This document shows positions 1 through 8,763 of a stretch of 64,000 nucleotides of DNA, piece after piece. A program made the position numbers and the translations under genes. Below the pieces are notes generated by a model. The model saw only the letters and a program-made list of their open reading frames with translations. It was not told the DNA's origin and did not search any database. Source of the stretch: Posidonia oceanica (taxonomy: Eukaryota; Streptophyta; Magnoliopsida; Alismatales; Posidoniaceae); NCBI GenBank assembly GCA_037176725.1, contig JAZBRS010000029.1:125583001-125647000 (forward strand), given 5' to 3'. How positions within the stretch are numbered: position 1 is the first letter of the stretch; every line of letters begins with the position of its first letter.

Positions 1-1657
1 CACATCACCATAAGGTCAGTGGATCCTTTTTGCGAGAAAATTGACCTTTGAGTGCACCAACAATGAAGTTGAATACGAGGCACGCATCTTGGGACTCCAA
101 GTCGCACTTGAGCACGGTGTGCAACAGTAGAGAGTATATGGGGATGCGATGCTCATCATATCCCAGGTCAATGGAGAATGGAAGACCAGGGACCCCAAGC
201 TTGTGCCATATCATGAGTACCTTCTGAAGCTCATTGAAGAGTTCGAGGAGATCCGTTTCACCTTCATGAGTAGAACCAAGAATGCCTACGTGGATGCGTT
301 GGCAACTTTGACATCTTGGCTCTCCATATCAGAGGACCATGCAGTGGATGTGTTAGTCACACGTGTAGAGCAACCTGCACACTGCATGAGCATTGAAGAG
401 GTGGGCCCCTCAGATCATCTCCCATGGTACCATGACATCCAGATCTTCCTGGAATCTGGCAGATTGCCGCCTGGTGCTTCAGTGGCCGATAGGAAGACTT
501 TGGCGCGTCTGGCGTTAAGATATGTGCTAGAAGTAGGACACCTTTACAGGAGATCCTACAATCAGCACTGTGTAGACAAGACAGAAGCTGACACACTGAT
601 GCTCCAAGTTCATGCAGGGACATGCGGCCCTCATATGAATGATGTGTTGCTAGCCAAGAAAATCATGCTTCACGGCTATTTCTGGTCAACCATGGAGGCA
701 GATTGTTGCCAGTTTGTGCGTAGATGTCACAACTGCCAAATCCATGGGAACTTCATTCATGCTCCCCCATAGCAATTTCACTGCATGTCGTCACCATGGC
801 CTTTCTCTACATGGGGAATTGACGTCATCGGGGCTATTCATCCTACAGCCTCCAATAGTCATCGCTTTATCCTTGTGGCAATTGACTATTTCACCAAGTG
901 GGTGAAGGCAACCTCGTACAAGACTATCATAGTTGCGACAACGGAAAAGTTCATCAGGAACAACATCATTGCCCGGTATAGGGTCCCGCATGCCATCATA
1001 TCTGATAACAGCAAGAACTTCATAGCCCAGAGGATTGAGGATTATCTCTAGAGCTTCAAGATTAAGCATCACAGATCCTCACCTTATCGGCCGTAGATGA
1101 ATGGCGCAGTTGAGTCAGCCAACAAAAACATTGTGAAAATCCTGAAGAAAATGGCTAAGGCTCGTAAGGACTGGCATGACAAGCTTCCATATGCCCTTTG
1201 GGCGAACAGAACGTCAGTCTGGACATCAACAGGGGCAACTCCATATCCACTCATGTACGGCATGGAGGCTGTTTTGCCCATTGAGGTAGAGATCCCATCA
1301 CTCCGGATCCTACAAGAAGCTGAGCTGGAGGAGTTAGAATGGATTGAAGACCGCTGCATCCAGCTGAATCTGATCGACGAGCACAGATTGCAAGCCATGC
1401 ATCATGCCCAATGCTATCAAAAGCGCTTGGCCAGAGCTTATTAGAAGAAGGTTAGTCCCCAAAATCTCGCACCCGGAGATCTAGTCTTGCGAGCTATTCA
1501 TCTGCCTGACACCCATGGCAAATTCAGGCCCAATTGGCGTGGCCCTTTCATTGTCAAGCAGATCCTCTCCGGTGGTGCGGCGATCCTTGAGGACATGGAC
1601 CAGGTTGAGCAGTCAGGACCGGTCAATTCTTCCTACCTCAAGAAGTACTACCCATGA
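1..1657 (+). pseudogene. EL-1 pol 3' end: RNase H and integrase, broken
   Basis: Truncated by the window edge, this frame holds the last part of a Ty3/gypsy TAT/Ogre-type pol polyprotein. It begins inside RNase H (the NNEVEYEA motif with the catalytic Glu, then YGDAMLIISQVNG with an Asp). It runs through the integrase HHCC zinc finger (HAGTCGPH ... CHNCQ, about 610-745), the DDE core (WGIDVIG, VISDN-like IISDN, NGAVES) and a C-terminal domain ending in YLKKYYP and TGA at 1655. Six in-frame stops (TAA 11; TAG 128, 770, 1049, 1094, 1442) and no frameshift show decay mainly by point mutation. It aligns along its whole length with the pol of the 28.3-kb element EL-3 (28008-29972, other strand), so both belong to one lineage. 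It cannot encode a working enzyme. Confidence 0.93.
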
Positions 1658-2696
1658 CCTAAGGCTGTATCTTTGCCTTGCAGAGTTTTCTTCTTTTCTG
1701 TTTTATTCCATGCTTTCATTACTTCACAATCATGCATTTGAAAATTACATCTGTATACATTCTTGGCATTGCATACCTTTCTTTTTTTTAGAATTTCTGC
1801 AGCATGAAAAATCAACATACATTTATAGTAGCATTAGTCAAAAAGAAAAAATCAATCAAAATCAATCATCTTCATTCATGATGAAAGAAAAAAATCGATC
1901 AAAATCAATCATACGCATTCATGATATACAAAAAAAAAAATCCTCATTCATGATAATCATGCCTGATGACAAAATTCGGAATAGCTAGCCTGCTTCGGAA
2001 TGAGTTTGTTCCTCTTCAGTTGATACTACCTAGATGTCCTAGCAAGTGAGGGACCACCATCCAATAAAGAACAAAGCGAAATGTCCAAACTCCTCATAGG
2101 ACCTATACCTCTAGAAGGAGAGAAAATGATAGGCCAAGAGTGAGAGTGAAAGCAAAAGAAAAAGAAAAAAAAAGAAAAGAAAGAAAAAAAAGAGAGCAAA
2201 AGAAAAAAATGCAATCAAACAAAAAAATCAATCAATAAAAGGGCATATAAAAAAAAAGGAAGACAGAAGTTGAAGATAGAAGTCAACCCTAGAGAGAGAG
2301 GTGAGCAGAATAGCCCTATCCCTACGACTTATCTTGGAGAGGAGTAGGAGCATACGCCTGGAAAGCCCACAAATCCTACAGGGACTAGCCACCCCTATCT
2401 TGCAGCAGCCCCCCAGCACCAGGTCAGGCATTTTTTACCTCCAATCCAGGGATAGAGTAAACCTACAAACCTATGAGGGAGTAAAAAAAATGAAAATGAA
2501 AAATAAAAGAGTAGGTGTAGGTCCTACAGAGTTTGACATGGAGCTTTATTTCTCACCACACCACCAGACACACCACCCTCTGAGACATCGTCCATTCCAG
2601 AGAGCCACCTACAGTCTAGGAGTCCAGGTAGAGTCTCGTGAGTTGAGGACTACTCTTTCCTGTATAGTAGGCATTCCTAGCATTCCAAATGCTAAG
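1658..2696 (+). other. EL-1 non-coding 3' region, A/T-rich
   Basis: No gene seen. It holds short ATCAATCAAAATC-type repeats around 1845-1960, a purine-rich tract at about 2140-2215 and otherwise unstructured sequence. Ogre-type elements are known to have a long variable region between pol and the 3' LTR, and this position fits that. Confidence 0.6.
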
Positions 2697-2955
2697 GACA
2701 ACAAAAATCTACATAAATCATGCACTTACAAACAAAATTTGCGTAAGTCATGCATTTAACAACAAAAACTGCATAAATCATGTTTATAAACAAAATTGGC
2801 ATAAGTCATGCATCTACAAACAATAAAATTGCATAAATCATGCATTTAAACAAAATTTGCATAAGTAATGCATCTACAAACAATAAAATTGCATAAATCA
2901 TGCATATTCAACACAATAAATCAATCATGCAACAAGCTTTGCATAAATCATGCAC
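2697..2955 (+). repeat. Tandem repeat, about 33-bp unit
   Basis: About eight imperfect units built on AAATTGCATAAATCATGCAT followed by TTACAAACA. Units alternate between ATAAATCATG and ATAAGTCATG. It lies in the 3' region of EL-1, where tandem repeats are common in Ogre-type elements. Confidence 0.8.
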
Positions 2956-3322
2956 TTCTTTACTCTCCCTCTTGACTTTGCAAGGCATCGAATAGTTCTC
3001 AACCAAGGGCAGGCCAGCTGCTTTCTGGATGAACTAGTTGGGACAGTACTTCCACTAGGGACATCTCTCCTTGGTCTTATCCTCCTTATCAGGCTAGTAC
3101 CCCTAACTACTCGTTTGACATCCGTCATATTGTCTAACTTTCTGGCAAACGAGTTTGATGATTTGTCGCCATTCCACTTGACCGATAGACTCGCAGGTCT
3201 TTCTTATTTCTCTTGATACCAGGGGCATCAGTGTCGCCCATTAGTATCGTCTTATCCTGTGCATCGGGCTGATACCCCAAATTGTCAACGGATTTTGGTA
3301 TTCCCGTTATCTATCTCCTTTT
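2956..3322 (+). other. EL-1 non-coding spacer
   Basis: No gene seen. A segment near 3213-3280 (GATACCAGGGGCATC, then CTGATACCCC) resembles the CCCCTGGTATCA hairpin sequences in the 3' region of EL-3, which suggests homologous but decayed structure. Confidence 0.45.
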
Positions 3323-4016
3323 CCGGCTGATAAGTCCGAAACTTATCTATCTCCTTTTCCTGTCGATAAGTCTGAAACTTATCTATCTTCCTTTCCGGCT
3401 GATAAGTCTAAAACTAATCTATCTCCTTTTTCGACCGATAAGTCTGAAACTTATCTATCTCCTTTTCCGGCCGATAAGTCCGAAACTTATCTATCTCCTT
3501 TTCCGGTCGATAAGTCCGAAACTTATCTATCTCCTTTTCCGATCTATAAGTCCGAAACTTATCTATACTCTTTTGTGGCCGATAAGTCCGAAACTTATCT
3601 ATTTCGGTTGATGAGTCTGAAACTTATCTATTTCCGTTGATGAGTCTGAAACTTATCTATTTCGATTGATGAGTCTGAAACTTATCTATTTCGGCTGATG
3701 AGTCTGAAACTTATCTATTCCAACTGATAAGTCCGAAACTTATCTATTTCGGTTGATGAGTCTGAAACTTATCTATTTCAGTTGATGAGTCTGAAACTTA
3801 TCTATTTCGATTGATGAGTCATGAGTCCGAAACTTATCTATTTCGGTTGGTGAGTCCAAAACTTATCTATTCCAGTCGATAAGTCCGAAACTTATCACAT
3901 CATCCCCTTTCTAGTCGATAAGTCCGAAACTTATCACATCATCCCTTTTGCTGTCGATAAGTCTGAAACTTATCATATCATTCCTTTTCCGGCTGATAAG
4001 TCCGAAACTTATCATG
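3323..4016 (+). repeat. Array of about 21 hairpin units (GATAAGT/ACTTATC)
   Basis: Each unit carries GATAAGTCCGAAACTTATC or a close variant: seven-base perfect arms around a five-base loop. Spacing changes in blocks: about 36 bp for units 1-7, 29 bp for units 8-17 and 39 bp for the last few. Many units read GATGAGT...ACTTATC, which in RNA of the element's sense strand replaces A-U with G-U and keeps the stem. The array lies about 0.4 kb upstream of the polypurine tract. The same monomer occurs three times in EL-3 (23448, 24159, 24214). Confidence 0.9.
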
Positions 4017-4423
4017 TAATCATTTTGCATTGCATGCCAGGTAGTTGCATCCTCATCCCAATCACTTAGAGCTACAAGACTCAGTGATCCATGGCATCAG
4101 CATTCCGATCGCTTAGAGCGACAGAGCTCAGCGATCCACCACATCACATTATCTACTTTAGCATCACATACACAAGCATCGCTCGCACACCCCCAGCGGA
4201 CTTTAGCTCATACGAGCACCAGCATGCCATCAGCATTGCAGGATTAGCATCAGCATTGCATCCTAGCATTTACATTAGCATTTGCATTGTGGCAACGAGT
4301 CATGATATTCGGTGCATCCGCCGAATAAGTGACTCACGTCAACAGCAACACTGCTTCCCACCGACTACGGTCGTGGTGTCTTATCAACCCTGAGCAGTGG
4401 CCTTGGTTCCCTCGACCTCGCTC
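4017..4423 (+). other. EL-1 spacer before the polypurine tract
   Basis: No gene seen. It contains repeated GCATCAGCATT-like words and a small GATCGCTTAGAGCGA palindromic stretch near 4108. Confidence 0.5.
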
Positions 4424-4436
4424 AATGAGAGGCATC
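4424..4436 (+). promoter_or_regulatory. EL-1 polypurine tract
   Basis: AATGAGAGGCATC lies directly before TGTAGACACC, the LTR start. The same GAGGGGCATC-TGT junction is seen in EL-3 (21829-21841) and EL-4 (45895-45911) on the other strand. It would prime plus-strand DNA synthesis. Confidence 0.7.
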
Positions 4437-4514
4437 TGTAGACACCCTGATTTTGTAGTCCTTCATCGGCAGTTTTCTCCTAGGAATGTCCTCGGTCGTG
4501 GCGGCCACCCACCT

Positions 4515-4680
4515 ATTCACGAAACCCGAACCCAAACCTAAGCCTTGTCCAAAACCAAAACCCAAACCCAAACCTAAGCCTTGACCAAAACCCAAACCCA
4601 AACCTAAGCCTTGACCAAAACCCAAACCCAAACCTAAGCCTTGTCCAAAACCAAGCCTAATCCCAATTCCAAGCCCAAGC
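4515..4680 (+). repeat. Telomere-like tandem repeat inside the EL-1 LTR
   Basis: Units of about 30 bp, AAACCCAAACCCAAACCTAA plus GCCTTGACCA, repeated about five times. The core recalls plant telomere CCCTAAA but is not exact. It is too degenerate to be a true telomeric array. Confidence 0.8.
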
Positions 4681-4724
4681 CCAACCAAAAAATCCAAGAA
4701 AAACATCCAAGTCCACTCTAGGTC

Positions 4725-4781
4725 GTTGGACGCTGGATATGCTAGCGTCTTATGTAAGACGCAGCAAATCCAGCGTCTAAC
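4725..4781. repeat. Four-arm palindrome copy 1
   Basis: Arms GTTGGACGC, GCGTCTTAT, GTAAGACGC and GCGTCTAAC with spacers of 11 and 10 bases; arms 2 and 3 abut. Arms 1 and 4 pair with one G-T wobble. Confidence 0.85.
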
Positions 4782-4801
4782 ACCGCCAGTCTCTTTGGGG
4801 T

Positions 4802-4859
4802 GTAAGATGCTGCCTGAGACAATGTCTTATGTAAGATGCAGCTCAGGTACGCGTCTTAC
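4802..4859. repeat. Four-arm palindrome copy 2
   Basis: Arms GTAAGATGC, ATGTCTTAT, GTAAGATGC and GCGTCTTAC, 20 bp after copy 1. Confidence 0.85.
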
Positions 4860-5693
4860 ACATCGTAACTGACAAAGTTTAATTTTTGGCTCCCAATCGA
4901 CTCTAGAGTGCAAATACCATTGTACCCTCCATCCATAACCTTATCCCGGCCATATCCAAGACCCCTCGTTTCAGATTCCTACATTTCACCCCATGCAACC
5001 CATACAAAAGCCTTTCTTCTCCCACATTCGAGAGGTCGGCAACACTACTCCCTGTTTGGACTTCCAGAACATAGCCTACCCCACTCGACCAGAATTAACA
5101 CACCTCAGGCCATTTGGAACAACCACCGAACCTCCCCAGAACCAAGCAAGCCTATCCTATAGCCACCATCGCCGTCCAAGCCGCTGCAACCGCCGTGAGA
5201 ACTCCACCGGCGTCGAGGAAGCCACACCAACCTTCACAACAGGTAAGTGCTCCGGTCTCTATAGCTTAGAACCTTGTCTTCTTGTCGTGGATGTTTGTTA
5301 TAATGCATGATATCTGATTTTGCTTGAGTTTTGCCACTGTGTTGGCCGTTTTTCTTTTTCCAGTGATGGGTTCCGGCCATGTGAGGCCTTCGGCCATTGA
5401 GCTTGGCCGAGAACGCAGTCGCCCCCAAATCGTGTCATGCCATTCCTTCATCTTTCCCGACCTTCACTGAACCTCAACGCTGAGCTCCATGGGCTCCTCG
5501 ACCATCCAGTGGCCGGAAAACCTATCGGATTCCAACGCCGGTCAAGTGGAGATGGGGGGAGTGATTTACATGCTCATTTCTCATAATTTTTGCATGGTTC
5601 AGTTCGTAGTTGTATGCTTTTGCTTAATCCATAGTTATTTACATGATTTGAATCGGTTTCGATGTAAAATTCCGCCATGAGTTCAATCTAGCT

Positions 5694-5750
5694 GTAGGAC
5701 GCAGGGCCTGATGCATCTTATATATGACGCTGGGAAGCCTAGCGTCCTAC
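5694..5750. repeat. Four-arm palindrome copy 3
   Basis: Arms GTAGGACGC, GCATCTTAT, ATATGACGC and GCGTCCTAC. The first and fourth arms are perfectly complementary through a matched change (GTAGGAC/GTCCTAC) not seen in the other copies. Confidence 0.85.
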
Positions 5751-5931
5751 ACCACTGTTGTGTTTTTTGCATATTTTCTTCAATGGAAACATTATGAATG
5801 ATTACAGATATTTGATCTATGATACATACATAAATTTTTACCATATTCATATCATGACTGCTTCATAAAAGCAACATATACAAGTATGTTATGTTTCCTG
5901 AGATTTATCAGATTACATCTGTTTTCCAAGT

Positions 5932-5988
5932 GTAAGACGCTACATCTATAGCGTCTTACGTAAGACGCTGTCAATCATAGTGTCTTAC
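5932..5988. repeat. Four-arm palindrome copy 4
   Basis: Arms GTAAGACGC, GCGTCTTAC, GTAAGACGC and GTGTCTTAC. The centre, GCGTCTTACGTAAGACGC, is an 18-bp perfect palindrome. Confidence 0.9.
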
Positions 5989-6160
5989 ACTTCTGCCTGT
6001 TTTTTCTCTTATTTTCCTTATCAAAAGGAGTTTCATTGATTCTCTGGATTCTGATATATGTCGTACACAGATATTTCGACCTTATTCACATTTGGTTTCA
6101 GTTTTATACTGGCTTCCTTGGGGTTTATTTGCCTCATTTGCACAAATGGTCTTTCAGGGT

Positions 6161-6189
6161 GTAAGACGCAAGCCTGTTTAGCATCTTAC
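6161..6189. repeat. Four-arm palindrome, half copy 5
   Basis: Only two arms: GTAAGACGC, 11-base spacer, GCATCTTAC. Confidence 0.75.
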
Positions 6190-6369
6190 ACCCTAGACTG
6201 TGATTTTCCTGAAATAATTTTTAAAATGTTTAAAATGAATTTGGGAATTGATATTAAAGTGCATCTTCTGATTGCCCATCATTTACCAATTATATTTTGA
6301 TTTCCATGTATTAAAATAGAGGTTTATTTAATTTCAGAGAAGTCATATTTTAAAATCTGTGTTTTCTGT

Positions 6370-6426
6370 GTTTGACGCTGGATCCTATGCATCTTACATA
6401 AGATGCTGGGAATCCCAACGTTCAAC
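6370..6426. repeat. Four-arm palindrome copy 6
   Basis: Arms GTTTGACGC, GCATCTTAC, ATAAGATGC and ACGTTCAAC. The second spacer TGGGAATCCCA is itself palindromic. Confidence 0.8.
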
Positions 6427-6715
6427 ACCTCCAGTAAACTGAACCTTGTTTTGAATTCTTACAACAATGATTTTGGATCTGTTTACTTTAATTTTAATTG
6501 TCCAATATGATTTGCATGTCTATAGTGTTTTGAGGCATTTAACTTTCACTTTTGGCTTATTTCAAAGATATTTAGCATGTTTTCAAAAGGCATATAGCAT
6601 GTTTTTTTACATGGCATGGCATTATCGCCCTCGAGCGTATAGTAAATGGCATCATTGCCGACATTAGCCACAAACGAGCGGATTAGTCTAGAAAGACTGA
6701 CTCTCTCAGGTGCAT

Positions 6716-6737
6716 GGGGGTGCCTAACACCTTCCCC
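6716..6737 (+). promoter_or_regulatory. Conserved LTR motif GTGCCTAACACCTTCCCC
   Basis: The same core occurs in both LTRs of EL-3 (16144-16165 and 38428-38449, minus strand), about 235-330 bp before the LTR 3' end. The flanking AGGAGTCCTT is also conserved. Its function is unknown to me; it serves as a diagnostic of this LTR group. Confidence 0.75.
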
Positions 6738-7068
6738 ATGCATAATAGGAGTCCTTGCCCGATCTCTGGCCCATAATGACCTTGTATCATATCCTTTGCA
6801 TTTTATTTATTTTACATGTTTCCCTGATTTTCCTTGTCTTCCGATTTTCCAAATAGACCAGGTGGCGACTCTAAGTTTTTGTTTTCTTTTCTTCAGCCTT
6901 CGCTTGTTTTCTTTACATCTTTTTGCCGTGACCCACCATTCGTCAATCGAACCGTTCGGTCGCATGGTTACAGTATGCAACCACCTCCCCTTTTTGTTTT
7001 GATTCTCTGGAATAGGGGATGGTTGAGTAAAAAATACTGTTTTTTTTCTGAAAAATTCCTGTCAGTGT

Positions 7069-7124
7069 GTTAAACTCAGGAATCTGGGCGTTCAACATTG
7101 AACGCTCCAAATTCAGCATTCAAC
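7069..7124. repeat. Four-arm palindrome copy 7
   Basis: Arms GTTAAACTC, GCGTTCAAC, ATTGAACGC and GCATTCAAC. Arms 2 and 3 pair through GTTCAA/TTGAAC in place of the GTCTTA/TAAGAC of other copies. Confidence 0.85.
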
Positions 7125-7839
7125 ATCCCAGGACAGAAAACCTCCTGTTTTCCAAGTTTTTCTTTGTTTTCTTTTTATAACTGGCCTGAAGATCAAGGTG
7201 TGAGGTGATCGGCTTTGCTGTAGGGACCGAAGCTTTGATTTTCAGGTGCTTTTCAAAATCCAAATATAAAACAAAAAAATCAAATTTTTCTGTATGACTT
7301 GCATGGCCCTTATTGGGAACTAGTCTATTTGTGTCTTTTCTTAGATTACACAAAATAACCACTTAAATCCTGAGCACCTCTGTTACAAAGGACTTAAGAG
7401 AGGTGTTTGTGTTGTCACTTGCTTTCACAAGGGACACTCTTCTTTCCCTTGCTCCATGTGGAAGTGAGTTAGAACCCCAAGTCTAGATTTGCATTCTCCC
7501 CCCCCCCCCTCGGTGGTTTGTTGTGGAGTGTTTGTGCTTAAATCGCGAGAGACCCAACTAATCCTAGGTACGCTAAGATCTACCTCTATGGAGTAGGGAT
7601 CTAAGTTTGCTTAGGCTCCCATAAAATCCTCAGGAGTTGAGGTAGGGGCAGTACCAAAGAAGAGGAATTTCATCCCATTTGTAAGGAGCCATAGACAACC
7701 CCTGAAAAAATCCATACCTAAGCCATAGGCACCTTGAGAGCCACGCAAGTTTAAAACACTAATAACATAGCAAAAATCTTAAAATCAAACATTTAATCGT
7801 TGTTTGAAAGTGTTTCTATGTAGCTCTCTGAAACAGGGT

Positions 7840-7895
7840 GTTGAACGTGTGAAACAAAGCATTCTACATTGAACGCTGCAGTTTCAGCATTTAAC
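7840..7895. repeat. Four-arm palindrome copy 8
   Basis: Arms GTTGAACGT, GCATTCTAC, ATTGAACGC and GCATTTAAC with 10-base spacers. Confidence 0.8.
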
Positions 7896-8358
7896 ACATT
7901 GACTGGTTTTCTGTTTATTTCTGGCCTTTGTTTTATGGTGAATGATGAATGCCACAGGGTGAATGCTTGAACAGAAAACATAAACAAATCATTTGAAGTT
8001 TGTTTTAAGTCCATTTTCTTTTTAAGAAACCTGTATTAGGCCACCAAATCCTTTTGTAATTTTTGTTTTTCTTTTGTTTATCAAAGTGTAAACCTTGTAA
8101 TCTTTTCCCTTTATTAGTGAAAGAAAAAAAGAAAAAAAAGAGAAAGAAAATCAAAAAAAAAAGAGAAGAAAAGTTCAGAAAAAAAAGAGAAGAAAAAGTT
8201 CAAAAAAAAATAGAAGAAAAAGAAAAAAAAAGAAAAAAGAAAAGAAGGAAATTGAGTGATTCCTAGATCCCTGACAGTATAGAGTCTGTAAAAGCCTTTG
8301 AAAAGTTTGATCTCCCACCAAATCAGTGGGAAAATCATTAAAAAAAAACTGTTAAAGT

Positions 8359-8414
8359 GTTAAACGCCTGAATTTCAACGTTTAACGTTGAACGCCTCAT
8401 CCTATGCATTTAAC
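8359..8414. repeat. Four-arm palindrome copy 9
   Basis: Arms GTTAAACGC, ACGTTTAAC, GTTGAACGC and GCATTTAAC. Confidence 0.85.
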
Positions 8415-8598
8415 ACTGCCAGATTACTGCAGCTCCAATTAGTGTAATTTTTCTTGCTATTTGCTAAGTTTGGATGTTCCAGTTAGTTAAAGGACATGAA
8501 TGATGCACCAGAGGCCTGTGAGAATTGAACAAAAAAATACTAGACCGTGTTTGCACCGACCAATTTAGCATTAGAGCAGCAAAACGAACACAGAAGTA

Positions 8599-8654
8599 AT
8601 TAGACGCTATTTTCTGTGCATCTTACGTTAGACGTTGATCATTGCACGTCTTAT
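8599..8654. repeat. Four-arm palindrome copy 10
   Basis: Arms ATTAGACGC, GCATCTTAC, GTTAGACGT and ACGTCTTAT, followed by a GTTTTACAGTAACTTAA tail like that after copies 12, 14 and 16. Confidence 0.8.
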
Positions 8655-8763
8655 GTTTTACAGTAACTTAAATCAGGTTCAGAGTTAAATTGTGTGCCTG
8701 AATTCAAAGTTGGACACCCTGAGCATAACCGATACTGATAACGTGCCTGAGCAAGAACCCAAC

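Larger units (their letters stand above)
4437..6972 (+). mobile_element. EL-1 3' LTR (about 2.5 kb)
   Basis: It begins TGTAGACACCC after a polypurine tract and ends GGTTACA, giving TG...CA termini. The order near its 3' end matches the EL-3 LTR: GTGCCTAACACCTTCCCC (6720-6737), then TGGCGACTC (6863-6871), then the terminus about 100 bp on. The partner LTR is outside the window, so the right boundary is inferred from this parallel; the flanking five bases would be GTATG. It holds a telomere-like tandem repeat and six copies (one half) of the four-arm palindrome. Confidence 0.65.
6973..8763 (+). other. Non-coding 5' region of EL-2
   Basis: No gene seen. It contains four palindrome copies, a C-run at about 7499-7511 and a purine-rich A/G tract at about 8120-8250. 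Its position before gag suggests leader or LTR of EL-2, but no LTR ends or PBS can be fixed. Confidence 0.5.

Noticed and set aside
3323..4016. CRISPR-like regular array
   Set aside because: Regular short palindromic repeats, but the spacers are also repeated, the DNA is clearly plant retrotransposon, and no cas gene exists.
4515..4680. True interstitial telomere
   Set aside because: No run of exact CCCTAAA units; the period is about 30 bp and the unit has non-telomeric sequence.
4725..6426. Ordinary MITEs
   Set aside because: Palindromes of about 57 bp have four arms rather than two terminal repeats, lack visible target duplications and share one internal plan; MITE origin cannot be excluded but is not supported.
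8120..8266. Lys/Glu-rich short ORF
   Set aside because: Purine-only simple sequence; open frame is compositional.
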